Shown here piece after piece: positions 26,353-34,897 of a DNA stretch of 64,000 bases; positions within the stretch are counted from its first letter, which is position 1; every line of letters begins with the position of its first letter. The translations under genes were made by a program, and so were the position numbers. The notes below the pieces were generated by a model. It saw only the letters and a program-made list of their open reading frames with translations, did no database searches and was not told the DNA's origin. The DNA lies in assembly GCF_006715085.1 (NCBI RefSeq), contig NZ_VFMM01000004.1, forward strand, positions 558,001 to 622,000, written 5' to 3'. Source of the DNA: Kribbella jejuensis (GTDB taxonomy: Bacteria; Actinomycetota; Actinomycetes; Propionibacteriales; Kribbellaceae).

Positions 26353-27879
26353 CTAGTACGCGCCGTCGCTCCCCAGCACGGCACGCGCGGTCTTCCACAG
26401 AATCAGCAGGTCCAGCGCGATCGACCAGTTGTCGGCGTACCGCAGGTCGAGCCGCATCGACTCCTCCCAGGTCAGGTCACTGCGACCGCTGACCTGCCAC
26501 AGGCCGGTCAGCCCTGGTTTCACGAGCATCCGGCGGGCGTCGTCGATCTGGTACTGCGCCACCTCGGCCGGAAGCGGCGGACGCGGGCCGACCAGTGACA
26601 TGTCCCCCCGGAGCACGTTCACCAGCTGCGGCAGTTCGTCGATCGAGAACCGGCGCAGGTACTTGCCGACCTTGGTGATCCGCGGGTCGTCGCGGAGTTT
26701 GAACAGGATGCCGTTGCCCTCGTTCAGCGCGTGCAGCTCGGCCTTGCGTTCCTCGGCGTCGACCACCATCGTGCGGAACTTCAGCATCTTGAACTGCTCG
26801 CCGCCACGCCCGACCCGGGTCTGCTTGAACAGCACCGGTCCGCGGCTGGTGAGCTTCACGACGATCGCCGTGACCAGCAGCAACGGCGCCAGCGCCAGCA
26901 ACATCAGGCAGCCGACGACCCGGTCGAAGACGTTCTTCAGCACGTGCGGTCCACCGCTCACCGACGGCCGCTCCAGATGCAGCAGCGACAGCCCGGCGAC
27001 CGGACGGATCGAGATCCGCGGGCCGGCCACCTCGACGATGCCCGGCGACACGATCAGCTCGACGCCGCGCTGTTCGAGCGCCCAGGACAGCTTGCGCAGC
27101 GAGTGCCCGGTGAGCTCCGGGTCGGCGGCCACCGCGACGACGTCGACCTCCCACTCGTCGACGGCTTTGAGGATGTCCATCTCGGCACGGCCCAGCCGCT
27201 CCGGTTCCGGCTCCTCGAAGGCGTCACCGCGCGGCAGACAGCTCGCCACCACGACGTACCCGTCGGTCTTGCGCTCCTCCAGGTGCCGCCGCAAGGTGGT
27301 CACCTGGTCGTTGCGGCCGACAACGAGCACCTGGCGCATGCAGCGGTTCAGGAACCGCCGCTTGGAGATCTGCCGGTGCAGCAGCCAGCGGGCGAACATC
27401 GCCGCCAGACAGGTCATCGGCACCGCCAGGACGACAAAGCCACGCGCAACCTGGCTCTTCGTCGCGTACGACGTCACGGCGACCACCGCTGTCAGCGCGA
27501 CAGCGGCCCGGATGATCGATCGGAACTCCTCCGGCCCGGTGCCGAAGTAGCGGGTCTCATAACCCCGCTCCAGCGCCACACAGACCAGCCAGGCGACCGG
27601 CAACGCCGCGCCCAGCAGAACGTAGCCGAGGTCGATCTGGGCCCCGAACCGGACCAGCAGCGCCAGCGACACACCGAACAGCGCGGCTCCCAGGTCGCCG
27701 GCGAGCGCGGCCCACCGGTACTTCGCGACCCAGCGCGCCTCGGTGGACCGTGCCGATCGCGGCACGATCGCCGGTACTTCGTCCGGTACCACCCAGACCG
27801 GCCGACGACGCTCCCCCGACGGCGCCGGCCGTAAGTCAGCCGGATCGGCCAACCCCTCGGACATGACGAATTCAGTCAC
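26353..27879 (-). CDS. priming polyprenyl glycosylphosphotransferase (WbaP/CpsE type)
   Basis: This 508-residue protein has four to five N-terminal helices (about 50-150), a central Rossmann-like CoA-binding fold (VLVVGRNDQVTTLRRHLEER) and the C-terminal bacterial sugar transferase domain. The latter shows VLFKQTRVGRGGEQFKMLKFRTM, RRFSIDELPQLVNVLRGDMSLVGPRPPLP and KPGLTGLWQVSGRSDL. It transfers a sugar 1-phosphate to undecaprenyl phosphate, the first step of repeat-unit assembly. GTG 27879 is used; ATG 27864 is also possible. It is encoded opposite to the EPS operon it serves. Confidence 0.9.
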   Translation of the reverse strand: MTEFVMSEGLADPADLRPAPSGERRRPVWVVPDEVPAIVPRSARSTEARWVAKYRWAALAGDLGAALFGVSLALLVRFGAQIDLGYVLLGAALPVAWLVCVALERGYETRYFGTGPEEFRSIIRAAVALTAVVAVTSYATKSQVARGFVVLAVPMTCLAAMFARWLLHRQISKRRFLNRCMRQVLVVGRNDQVTTLRRHLEERKTDGYVVVASCLPRGDAFEEPEPERLGRAEMDILKAVDEWEVDVVAVAADPELTGHSLRKLSWALEQRGVELIVSPGIVEVAGPRISIRPVAGLSLLHLERPSVSGGPHVLKNVFDRVVGCLMLLALAPLLLVTAIVVKLTSRGPVLFKQTRVGRGGEQFKMLKFRTMVVDAEERKAELHALNEGNGILFKLRDDPRITKVGKYLRRFSIDELPQLVNVLRGDMSLVGPRPPLPAEVAQYQIDDARRMLVKPGLTGLWQVSGRSDLTWEESMRLDLRYADNWSIALDLLILWKTARAVLGSDGAY

Positions 27880-28186
27880 GCACAGTCACCCCCCACAGGT
27901 GAGAAGCGAAACCCGTGACCAACCCACTCCCCGTCACGGACCTCGTCCAACGTCGCCCCCACAACGACGTGAACCAGAGAGTACTACGTGGCCGCGGCAG
28001 AAGACAGCACCGGACGCGAGTGTTTACCTGCGGGCAATGCGACTGCCAGGTTCCGAAAATGCCGAGACCCCGGGAACCCGTTTCCGGATTCCCAGGGGTC
28101 TCAAACGACTACTTCAAGTGATCAGTTGCCGGGTCGGGGCACCGATCGGTCAAGCGTCAGTCGGCACCGCCCAGGTCGGCTCTGCC
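27880..28186. promoter_or_regulatory. leader region upstream of the priming transferase gene
   Basis: About 307 bp without a supported gene. Nearest the gene there is an inverted pair CCGTGAC (27913-27919) / GTCACGG (27933-27939), in the leader of the leftward transcript, which could be an operator or hairpin. Further out (28064-28102) lies a terminator for the pspA genes. A 68-codon ORF on the plus strand here has no recognisable features and I do not call it. Confidence 0.35.
28064..28102 (-). terminator. Rho-independent-like terminator of pspA-pspAA
   Basis: Arms GAGACCCC+GGGAA (28064-28076) and TTCCC+a+GGGGTCTC (28089-28102) pair with one bulged base. Read on the minus strand, the hairpin is followed by GGCATTTTCGG, a short T-run. 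It lies 85 nt after the pspAA stop. Confidence 0.6.
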
Positions 28187-28462
28187 TCAGCCGGCGATCA
28201 GGCCGTCGCCGCTGATCAGTTCGCGCATCTCCGCGAGCGAGCTGTCCGACGGGGGCAGGATCGCGTCGGAGTCGTGCAGCTCGTCGTCCGGCACCTTCTC
28301 GCCGGAACGGACGAAGTCCAGCAGAGCGGCGAAGGCGGTCTGGTAGGCCGCCTCGTCGCCGGACGACACGGCCTTCTCCAGGTCGCCGTCGACCGCGTTC
28401 AGCGCGTCGACCTTGTCGTCGGCCAGTCGCCACTGGCCCTCACCCATGATGCGAACGATCAC
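28187..28462 (-). CDS. pspAA: PspA-associated protein PspAA
   Basis: This 91-residue protein begins at GTG overlapping the pspA stop (GTGA): VIVRIMGEGQWRLADDKVDALNAVDGDLEKAV. It ends in DSSLAEMRELISGDGLI. The small, acidic sequence and direct coupling to pspA match the PspAA protein, which in actinobacteria partners PspA in the envelope stress response. No membrane segment. The family is known mainly by gene context, so the molecular role is not defined. Confidence 0.85.
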   Translation of the reverse strand: MIVRIMGEGQWRLADDKVDALNAVDGDLEKAVSSGDEAAYQTAFAALLDFVRSGEKVPDDELHDSDAILPPSDSSLAEMRELISGDGLIAG

Positions 28463-29298
28463 CGAACATCTCCGTCCTGAGGTCGCGCCGGCTCTGAGGC
28501 AGGTTGGGCGGCTGGTTGGGTGGCCGGCTGCTGCACTGGCTGGGCGGGCTGCTGGGCGGTCTGCTGGCCCTCACCGGAGAGCTCCTTGGGCGCGCTGCCC
28601 CCGGACAGCTGGGCCTTCATCGCGGCCAGCTCGCTCTCCACGTCGGAACCCGACGACATCCGCTCGAGCTCGAGCGTGATGTTGTCCTTGCTGGTACCGG
28701 AGGCGTCGTCGAGCGCGCCGGAGGCGAGCAGCTCGTCGATCGCGCCGGCCCGGGCCTGCATCTGCTGGGTCTTGTCCTCGGCCCGCTGGACCGCGAGGCC
28801 GACGTCGGACATCTCCTCGGAGATGCCGGAGAACGCCTCGTTGATCCGGGTCTGCGCCTCGGCCGCGGTGTAGGTGGCCTTGATGGTCTCCTTGCGGGTC
28901 CGGAAGGACTCGACCTTGGCCTGCAGCCGCTGGGAGGCGAGCGTGAGCTTCTCCTCCTCACCCTGCAGCTGCGCGTGCTGGGTCTGCAGGTCGTCGATCT
29001 GGCCCTGCAGCCCGGACTTGCGGGTCAGGGCCTCCCGGGCCAGGTCCTCGCGGCCCATCGAGAGCGCCTTCTGCGCCTGCTCCTGGAGCTTGGCCGACTG
29101 CGACTGCAGCTGGGAGGCCTGCAGCTCCACCCGCTTACGGCTGGTGGCCACGTCGGCCACGCCCCGGCGGACCTTCTGGAGCAGCTCGAGCTGCTTCTGA
29201 TACGAGTAGTCAAGGGTTTCGCGAGGATCCTCGGCCTTGTCCAGGGCGGAGTTCGCCTTGGCCTTGAAGATCGTCGACATCCGCTTGAAGATGCTCAT
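28459..29298 (-). CDS. pspA: PspA/IM30 family phage-shock protein
   Basis: The start is the ATG giving MSIFKRMSTIFKAKANSALDKAEDPRE, the amphipathic N-terminal helix of PspA/Vipp1 (279 residues). The middle is a long coiled coil (about 25-220: LQKVRRGVADVATSRKRVEL, AQKALSMGREDLAREALTRK, LQTQHAQLQGEEEKL). The C-terminus (about 240-279) is a Gln/Pro/Ala-rich tail with repeated QPA units, longer than in Escherichia coli PspA. It acts at the inner face of the membrane under envelope stress. An upstream in-frame extension through the intergenic region was rejected because the MSIFKRM start matches the family. Confidence 0.9.
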   Translation of the reverse strand: MSIFKRMSTIFKAKANSALDKAEDPRETLDYSYQKQLELLQKVRRGVADVATSRKRVELQASQLQSQSAKLQEQAQKALSMGREDLAREALTRKSGLQGQIDDLQTQHAQLQGEEEKLTLASQRLQAKVESFRTRKETIKATYTAAEAQTRINEAFSGISEEMSDVGLAVQRAEDKTQQMQARAGAIDELLASGALDDASGTSKDNITLELERMSSGSDVESELAAMKAQLSGGSAPKELSGEGQQTAQQPAQPVQQPATQPAAQPASEPARPQDGDVR

Positions 29299-29465
29299 CG
29301 ATATCCGTACCCCTTCTGTGCCGGACTGACGACCCGGCGTGCGTGCCTTCCACCCTATGTGCCACCGGGTCACCACACCATCGGGACAGGCCCCGATAAA
29401 GTAGTCGGAAGGTCCGGGGACCACCCCGACTCGCGACCTGCCCTTGCGAATGAGGTTCTGACCCC

Positions 29466-30053
29466 GTGTTCCGTCGTACCAAGTCTGAGACAGCTACCAC
29501 CGTACCTGCCGAGCCCCAGGGCAAGCCGGGCGGCAAGGGCCGTCCCACGCCGAGCCGCAAGGAGGCGGAGGCGGCCCGGAAGGCGGCGTTCAAGAAGCCG
29601 CGCAACCGCAAGGAGGCCTCCTCGATCCGGCGGGAGAAGATGCGGACCGAGCGGGCCAAGATGCAGCAGGCCATGCAGACCGGCGACGACCGGTACCTGC
29701 CGGCCGCCGACAAGGGCCCGGTCCGGCGGTTCGCCCGCGACTACGTGGACGCCCGCTACTCGGTGATGGAGTTCGCGCTGCCGATCCTGCTCGTGGTGTC
29801 GCTGGTCGGCGTGGTGTTCTCGCCGCAGTTCCCGTGGCTGGCCGGGATGGTGAACCTGCTGTTCCTGCTGATGATCCTGCTGATCGCGGCGGACTGGTTC
29901 CTGCTCACGCAGGGACTGAAGAAGCAGATCGGGATCAAGTTCCCGAAGGAGTCCACCAAGGGCATCGGCTTCTACGCGGTCCGGCGGACCATGCAGATGC
30001 GCCGCTGGCGGCTGCCGAAGCCGATGGTCAAGCGTGGCGAGAAACCGTCCTGA
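29466..30053 (+). CDS. DUF3043 family membrane protein
   Basis: The GTG start with GAGG 9 nt upstream gives 195 residues: VFRRTKSETATTVPAEP, then a highly basic stretch with KGRPTPSRKEAEAARKAAF and EKMRTERAKMQQAMQTGDDRYLPAADKGPVRRFARDYVDARYS, followed by two membrane helices (about 100-145). This is the DUF3043 pattern of actinobacteria, of unknown function. It is transcribed away from pspA across a 167-bp gap. Confidence 0.88.
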   Translation: MFRRTKSETATTVPAEPQGKPGGKGRPTPSRKEAEAARKAAFKKPRNRKEASSIRREKMRTERAKMQQAMQTGDDRYLPAADKGPVRRFARDYVDARYSVMEFALPILLVVSLVGVVFSPQFPWLAGMVNLLFLLMILLIAADWFLLTQGLKKQIGIKFPKESTKGIGFYAVRRTMQMRRWRLPKPMVKRGEKPS

Positions 30054-30074
30054 CCGAGGCAGTAGGGTCGGGGT

Positions 30075-31085
30075 ATGGACTTTCGCTATCTCGGCAACAG
30101 CGGTCTGAAGGTCAGTGAGATCTCGTACGGGAACTGGCTCACGCACGGGTCCCAGGTGGAGAACGAGCAGGCCAAGGCCTGCGTGCGGGCGGCCCTGGAC
30201 GCCGGCATCACGACGTTCGACACCGCCGACACCTACGCCAACACCAAGGCCGAGTCGGTGCTCGGTGAGGCGCTGGCCGGCGAGCGCCGCGAGTCACTGG
30301 AGATCTTCACCAAGGTGTACTGGCCGACCGGCCCCGGCGGACCGAACGACACCGGCCTGTCCCGCAAGCACATCCACGAGTCGATCAACGGCTCGCTGAA
30401 GCGGCTCGGCACCGACTACGTCGACCTGTACCAGGCGCACCGGTACGACACCGAGACGCCGCTCGAGGAGACGATGGAGGCGTTCGCCGACGTCGTCCGG
30501 CAGGGCAAGGCGCTCTACATCGGCGTGTCGGAGTGGACCGCGGAGCAGCTCCAGGAGGGCCACCGGCTGGCCCGCGAGCTGCGCATCCCGTTCGTCTCGA
30601 ACCAGCCGCAGTACAGCATGCTCTGGCGGGTGATCGAGGCCGAGGTGGTCCCGACCTCGGAGGAGCTCGGGATCAGCCAGGTGGTGTTCTCGCCGATCGC
30701 ACAGGGTGTGCTCACCGGCAAGTACCTGCCCGGCCAGCAGCCGCCGGAGGGCTCCCGGGCCACCGACGCGGCGGGGTCGAACTTCATCAAGCGGTTCCTC
30801 ACCGACGACGTACTGACCCGGGTCCAGGAGCTCAAGCCGCTCGCCGACGAGGTCGACCTGTCGCTGTCGCAGCTGGCGATCGCCTGGGTGCTGCAGAACC
30901 AGAACGTCGCCTCCGCGATCATCGGTGCCTCCCGGCCCGAGCAGGTCACCGAGAACGTCAAGGCCTCCGGCGTGAAGCTCGAGGACGACCTGCTGAAGCG
31001 GATCGACGAGGTGCTCGGCCACATCGTCGAGAGCGACCCGGCGAAGACCGCGCAGAACGCCCCGCAGAAGCGGCCGAACTCGTGA
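30075..31085 (+). CDS. aldo/keto reductase (KCNAB/YghZ-like)
   Basis: This 336-residue NADPH-dependent oxidoreductase begins MDFRYLGNSGLKVSEISYG. The AKR catalytic tetrad is recognisable: D49 and Y54 in TTFDTADTYANTKAE, the lysine in IFTKVYWPTG (about 81) and the histidine in YQAHRYD (about 117). The C-terminal coenzyme-binding segment is ASAIIGASRPEQVTENVKA. It is closest to the potassium-channel-beta-like AKR group, so the substrate is probably a small aldehyde such as methylglyoxal (inference). Its stop overlaps the next small gene. Confidence 0.9.
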   Translation: MDFRYLGNSGLKVSEISYGNWLTHGSQVENEQAKACVRAALDAGITTFDTADTYANTKAESVLGEALAGERRESLEIFTKVYWPTGPGGPNDTGLSRKHIHESINGSLKRLGTDYVDLYQAHRYDTETPLEETMEAFADVVRQGKALYIGVSEWTAEQLQEGHRLARELRIPFVSNQPQYSMLWRVIEAEVVPTSEELGISQVVFSPIAQGVLTGKYLPGQQPPEGSRATDAAGSNFIKRFLTDDVLTRVQELKPLADEVDLSLSQLAIAWVLQNQNVASAIIGASRPEQVTENVKASGVKLEDDLLKRIDEVLGHIVESDPAKTAQNAPQKRPNS

Positions 31086-31291
31086 GCTGGACCTGGCGGT
31101 TCGAGACCGCTACCGGTGCACTGGTCGACCCGGGCGAGGTCGGCGGCGCGGACTTCTCCGCCCAGGGCGACGCGGAGAGCTGGCTGGGCGAGGTCTGGCG
31201 GGACCTGGCCGACCGCGGCGTCGGTCAGGTGTACCTGCTGGAGGACGGCCGTGAGGTGTACGGGCCGATGAGTTTGTCGGCAGCAGAGTAG
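31082..31291 (+). CDS. small conserved actinobacterial protein
   Basis: A 69-residue ORF starts at GTG overlapping the reductase stop (GTGA): VSWTWRFETATGALVDPGEV, ending YLLEDGREVYGPMSLSAAE. It has the look of a compact alpha/beta protein with no membrane helix or metal motif. Coupled translation suggests it works with, or is made alongside, the aldo/keto reductase. The coding case rests on the overlap, codon use and a plausible soluble sequence. Function unknown. Confidence 0.65.
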   Translation: MSWTWRFETATGALVDPGEVGGADFSAQGDAESWLGEVWRDLADRGVGQVYLLEDGREVYGPMSLSAAE

Positions 31292-31299
31292 AGTTCGGT

Positions 31300-31410
31300 C
31301 GAACCACACGCCTGTGTCACAGGGAAGCCGGTCCGAGTCCGGCGCTGACCCGCAACCGTAGGCCACCGCTCCTGGTGGCGAGCCGGAACACTGTGACGCA
31401 GGCGGTCAGG
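31300..31410 (+). promoter_or_regulatory. cobalamin riboswitch
   Basis: Closing stem arms are 31311-31322 (CCTGTGTCACAG) and 31391-31402 (CTGTGACGCAGG), pairing fully with one G-U. Between them lies GGGAAGCCGGTCCGAGTCCG, then GCGCTGACCCGCAACCGTA, closely matching the B12-riboswitch core (GGGAA..GG...A.TCC..CGCTG.CCCGCAACTGT). It precedes the SCO2322-ECF-cobU-cobS operon, whose products take up and salvage cobalamin precursors, so repression by adenosylcobalamin is expected. Confidence 0.9.
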
Positions 31411-31469
31411 CTCAACTACCCGCCGTGGCCCGCGGGTGGAGCCCCTACCCTGCCGGTGCAGGCGGGACC

Positions 31470-31499
31470 TCCTCCACCGGGCTGCGGCCCGACCGAGGA
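31470..31499 (+). promoter_or_regulatory. candidate ribosome-site sequester hairpin (riboswitch expression platform)
   Basis: TCCTC (31470-31474) is the exact complement of the Shine-Dalgarno GAGGA (31495-31499), which lies 6 nt before the ATG at 31506. Between them, GGGC-tgcg-GCCC forms a stable inner stem. Pairing would hide the ribosome site, so translational control by the riboswitch is the simplest model. Confidence 0.6.
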
Positions 31500-31505
31500 A
31501 CCACA

Positions 31506-32204
31506 ATGACTGCACATCGCCGGACCTTACGACTGGTCCTCAGCCTGCTGGCGGGTCTCCTGCTGGCTGGGACCGTTGCAACCAGCGCCAGGGCCGAGGA
31601 CGGCTACCGCTTCTGGGGCTACTACCAGTGGACCAACGGCCAGTGGGCCTTCTCGCAGAAGGGCGCTGACGCCTACGTCCCGCCGGACGGGGCGGTGGAG
31701 GGCTGGCGATTCGCCCTGGGCGGCGCGAAGCCGCGGGTCCCGCGGGCTGCCGGCGACTTCGACGCGATCTGCGGCAAGACCCCGGCGGAGACCGGGAAGA
31801 AGCGGGTGGCGTTGGTGGTCGACCCGGGGACACCGGAGGACGCGGTCGCCGGTGAGACCCCGGGGCAGGCCAGCGGGACCTGCGTGGTGACCGACCCGAA
31901 GTCGACCGGCGCGCAGATCCTGGCCGCGACCGGTCCGGTACGGATCGAGAAGGGCCTGACCTGCGGCATCGCGGGGTACCCGGCCAAGGGCTGCGGCGAC
32001 CAGGTGAAGAACATCAAGGTCCCGGCCACCGACCCCCCGGTCACACTGCAGATCAAGGCGGCCGTCGGTTCCTCCGCGCCCGCTCCGGCGGCGCCGGACA
32101 AGAGTGGTACGCCGTGGACCGGCATCATCATCGCGATGATCGTGGTCGTCCTCCTGGCCGGCGGCGGGTTCTACCTGACCCGTCGGCGTACCGCGACCAA
32201 GTAG
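31506..32204 (+). CDS. SCO2322 family protein (secreted, membrane-anchored)
   Basis: The ATG at 31506 has a clear GAGGA site and gives 232 residues. A Sec signal peptide (LRLVLSLLAGLLLAGTVATS, cleavage about ARA-ED near 28) precedes the exported domain GYRFWGYYQWTNGQWAFSQKG. Four cysteines in the exported part may form disulphides. A Pro/Ala spacer and a C-terminal membrane helix (about 200-222) end in RRRTATK. This family always seems to travel with B12-regulated ECF transporter genes; it may be an extracytoplasmic binding or accessory subunit. That role is inferred. Confidence 0.82.
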   Translation: MTAHRRTLRLVLSLLAGLLLAGTVATSARAEDGYRFWGYYQWTNGQWAFSQKGADAYVPPDGAVEGWRFALGGAKPRVPRAAGDFDAICGKTPAETGKKRVALVVDPGTPEDAVAGETPGQASGTCVVTDPKSTGAQILAATGPVRIEKGLTCGIAGYPAKGCGDQVKNIKVPATDPPVTLQIKAAVGSSAPAPAAPDKSGTPWTGIIIAMIVVVLLAGGGFYLTRRRTATK

Positions 32205-33290
32205 ATGCGCGCCGTACACCACCTCACACTCCCCCGGGCGCTGCACCCGGGGGCCTGGTGGTTGTGGGCGCTCTGCATGGCTGTTGCGGCCAGCCGGACG
32301 CGCAACCCGATCCTGCTGGTCCTCATCCTCGCTGTGACGGGGTTCGTCGTGGCTGCCCGCCGGAGCGACGCGCCCTGGGCGCACAGCTTCACGGCGTTCT
32401 TGAAGCTCGGTCTGCTCGTCATCGGGATCCGCGTTGTCCTGCAGGCCTTGCTGTCCACCCGCTCGCAGGGCAACACGGTGCTGTTCACACTGCCGCAGAT
32501 CCCGTTGCCTGACTGGGCTGCCGGCGTGAAGCTTGGCGGCCAAGTGACCGCAGAGGCTCTGGTGACGGCTCTGTACGACGGTGGTCAACTGGCCGTCATG
32601 CTGTGCTGCGTCGGCGCGGCCAATGCGCTGGCGAGCCCACGCCGGTTGCTGAAGTCGTTGCCCGGGGCCCTGTACGAGATGGGCGTCGCCTGTGTCGTGG
32701 CGCTGACCTTCGCGCCACAGCTGGTCACGGACGGCCGCCGTATCCGGGCCGCTCGCCGCCTCCGCGGCCGTACTCGCGCCGGCTTCCGTACGACGGCCAT
32801 GCCGGTTCTCGAAGGTGCACTGGACAGGTCGGTGGAGCTGGCCGCTGCGATGGACTCCCGTGGATACGGGCGCACGGCGCAAGCTCCTCGGAGCCAGCGT
32901 CGGCTCACAGCGCTGTGCGTGCTGCTCGGTCTGCTGGGGATCCTGCTCGGTGTCTACGCGTTGCTGACGGACTCCATGGCGTTCCCACTGGCCGCGGCCA
33001 CGCTGGCGATCGGTGTACTCCTGGCAGTCGCTGCGATGGTAGTGGGACGTCAGCGGGTCAGCCGGACGCGCTACCGACCCGACCCGTGGGCCCTGCCCGA
33101 GTGGCTGGTCGTAGCGGCCGGTGCTGTTGCTGCAGGCGCCATGGTGACCGCGGCGGTCCGTGGCGTGGACGGTCTGCTCCTGGCCGGTCCGTTGGTGATT
33201 CCACCGGTGCCGGTGTTGCCAGTGGTCGGCGTACTGGTCGGACTGGTGCCCGCGCTGGCCGCACCACCGCTCAAGAAGGGCGCCGCATGA
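32205..33290 (+). CDS. ECF transporter T component (CbiQ/EcfT family)
   Basis: This 361-residue membrane protein starts at ATG immediately after the preceding stop. It has helices at about 15-55, 60-85, 105-135 and a C-terminal cluster. The coupling-helix region shows the family signatures RRLRGRTRAGFRTTAMPVLEGALDRSVELAAAMDSRGYGRT; the AMDSRGYGR block is the ATPase-docking motif of EcfT proteins. It links the two ATPase domains to the substrate-binding S component. At least two additional C-terminal helices make it longer than the usual 250-270 residues. Confidence 0.87.
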   Translation: MRAVHHLTLPRALHPGAWWLWALCMAVAASRTRNPILLVLILAVTGFVVAARRSDAPWAHSFTAFLKLGLLVIGIRVVLQALLSTRSQGNTVLFTLPQIPLPDWAAGVKLGGQVTAEALVTALYDGGQLAVMLCCVGAANALASPRRLLKSLPGALYEMGVACVVALTFAPQLVTDGRRIRAARRLRGRTRAGFRTTAMPVLEGALDRSVELAAAMDSRGYGRTAQAPRSQRRLTALCVLLGLLGILLGVYALLTDSMAFPLAAATLAIGVLLAVAAMVVGRQRVSRTRYRPDPWALPEWLVVAAGAVAAGAMVTAAVRGVDGLLLAGPLVIPPVPVLPVVGVLVGLVPALAAPPLKKGAA

Positions 33291-34897
33291 TCGAGTTCGA
33301 CCAGGTGACCGTGACGTACGACGGAGCGCGTGCGCCCGCCCTGCAGGACGTGAGCTTCACCGTGCCGGAAGGTGAGCTCGCGCTGGTGATCGGGCGGACC
33401 GGGTCCGGTAAGTCGACGTTGCTCCGGGCAATCAACGGCTTGGTGCCGCACTTCACCGGCGGCGCGCTCGCCGGACGGGTGCTGGTGGACGGGCGGGACA
33501 CCCGGGCGTACCGGCCGCGGGATCTTGCCGACGTGGTCGGGATGGTCGGGCAGGACCCGATGGCCGGGTTCGTCACCGACACGGTCGAGGACGAGCTCGC
33601 GTACAGCATGGAGTCGCTCGGCGTGCCGCCGGACGTGATGCGCCGGCGCGTCGAGGAGACGCTCGACCTGCTCGGGCTGGCCGACGTACGCGACCGGGCG
33701 CTCACGTCGTTGTCGGGCGGTCAGCGGCAACGGACCGCGATCGGTGCGGCGCTGACGTCGCATCCCGCCGTACTCGTACTGGACGAGCCGACGTCGGCGC
33801 TCGATCCTCAGGCGGCCGAGGAGGTGCTGGCCGCGCTGCAGCGGCTGGTGCACGACCTGGGTGTCACGGTGGTGATGGCTGAGCACCGGCTGGAGAGGGT
33901 GATCCAGTACGCCGACCGTGTGATCGAAGTACCGGGCGGAGCTGCTGCTGTGTCGACTGGGCTGCCTGCCGAGCGCATGGTGACGGCACCGGTCGCACCA
34001 CCTGTCGTGGAGCTCGGACGACTGGCTGGCTGGTCACCGCTTCCGCTGTCCGTGCGAGACGCACGGCGGGCGGCTGTGACGTTGCGAAAGCAGCTGGACT
34101 CTCCTCCCCCTCCGCGTGGTGTTGGACAGCTCGGACCGGAGCTTGCCCACTGCAAGGACCTGGTGGTGAGCTACGGCACCGTCACTGCACTGCGTGGCGT
34201 TTCCATCAGCGTCAGGGCCGGCGAGGTGGTCGCGCTGATGGGTCGCAACGGCGCGGGCAAATCCACGCTGCTCAACGCATTGGTCGGCATCGTCCCGGTC
34301 CGCTCCGGTACGGCGGTTGCCGCTGGTACCGACCCTCACCGCACCAAACCGAAGCAGCTCGTCAAGGCCGTCGGACTGGTACCGCAGGAGCCCGCAGACC
34401 TCCTGTACGCCGCTACGGTCGCGGACGAGTGCTCTAGCGCCGACTCGGACTTCAAGGTGCCCGCTGGTAGCTGCCGAGCGCTGTTAGAACGGCTCGCGCC
34501 TGACGTGGCATTGGACATGCACCCGCGGGACCTGTCCGAGGGACAACGGCTGTGCCTGGCGCTGGCCGTCGTACTGTGTGGAGCGCCGCCGCTCCTGTTG
34601 CTGGACGAGCCGACGCGCGGACTGGACTACGGCGCCAAGCGGCGGCTGGTGGCAATACTGGGCGAGCTCGCCGCCGCGGGACACGCGGTGGTGCTGTCGA
34701 CGCACGACGTGGAGATGGTGGCCGAGGTCGCCACCCGGGTGATGGTGCTCGCCGAGGGTGAACTGGTCAGCGACGGCCCGACCGCCGAGGTGATCGCCGG
34801 ATCGCCGGCGTTCGCACCCCAGGTCGCGAAGATCCTGGCACCGCTACCGTTCCTAACCGTCGGCGAGGTTGCCGACGCCCTGGACCGAGCCTCATGA
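33287..34897 (+). CDS. ECF transporter ATPase with two fused ABC domains
   Basis: The ATG overlaps the previous stop (ATGA), giving 536 residues. Domain 1 (about 1-230) has Walker A GRTGSGKST, signature LSGGQRQRTAIGAAL and Walker B VLVLDEPTSALD. Domain 2 (about 285-536) has GRNGAGKST, a degenerate signature LSEGQRLCLALAV and LLLLDEPTRGLDYG. The fused A-A' arrangement replaces separate EcfA1/EcfA2 subunits and powers uptake with the T and S components. A longer in-frame extension upstream overlaps the T-component gene and is not coding. Confidence 0.9.
   Translation: MIEFDQVTVTYDGARAPALQDVSFTVPEGELALVIGRTGSGKSTLLRAINGLVPHFTGGALAGRVLVDGRDTRAYRPRDLADVVGMVGQDPMAGFVTDTVEDELAYSMESLGVPPDVMRRRVEETLDLLGLADVRDRALTSLSGGQRQRTAIGAALTSHPAVLVLDEPTSALDPQAAEEVLAALQRLVHDLGVTVVMAEHRLERVIQYADRVIEVPGGAAAVSTGLPAERMVTAPVAPPVVELGRLAGWSPLPLSVRDARRAAVTLRKQLDSPPPPRGVGQLGPELAHCKDLVVSYGTVTALRGVSISVRAGEVVALMGRNGAGKSTLLNALVGIVPVRSGTAVAAGTDPHRTKPKQLVKAVGLVPQEPADLLYAATVADECSSADSDFKVPAGSCRALLERLAPDVALDMHPRDLSEGQRLCLALAVVLCGAPPLLLLDEPTRGLDYGAKRRLVAILGELAAAGHAVVLSTHDVEMVAEVATRVMVLAEGELVSDGPTAEVIAGSPAFAPQVAKILAPLPFLTVGEVADALDRAS

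Noticed and set aside
27915..28121. 68-codon plus-strand ORF in the leader of the priming transferase
   Set aside because: No ribosome site or recognisable sequence, and it crosses the pspA terminator.
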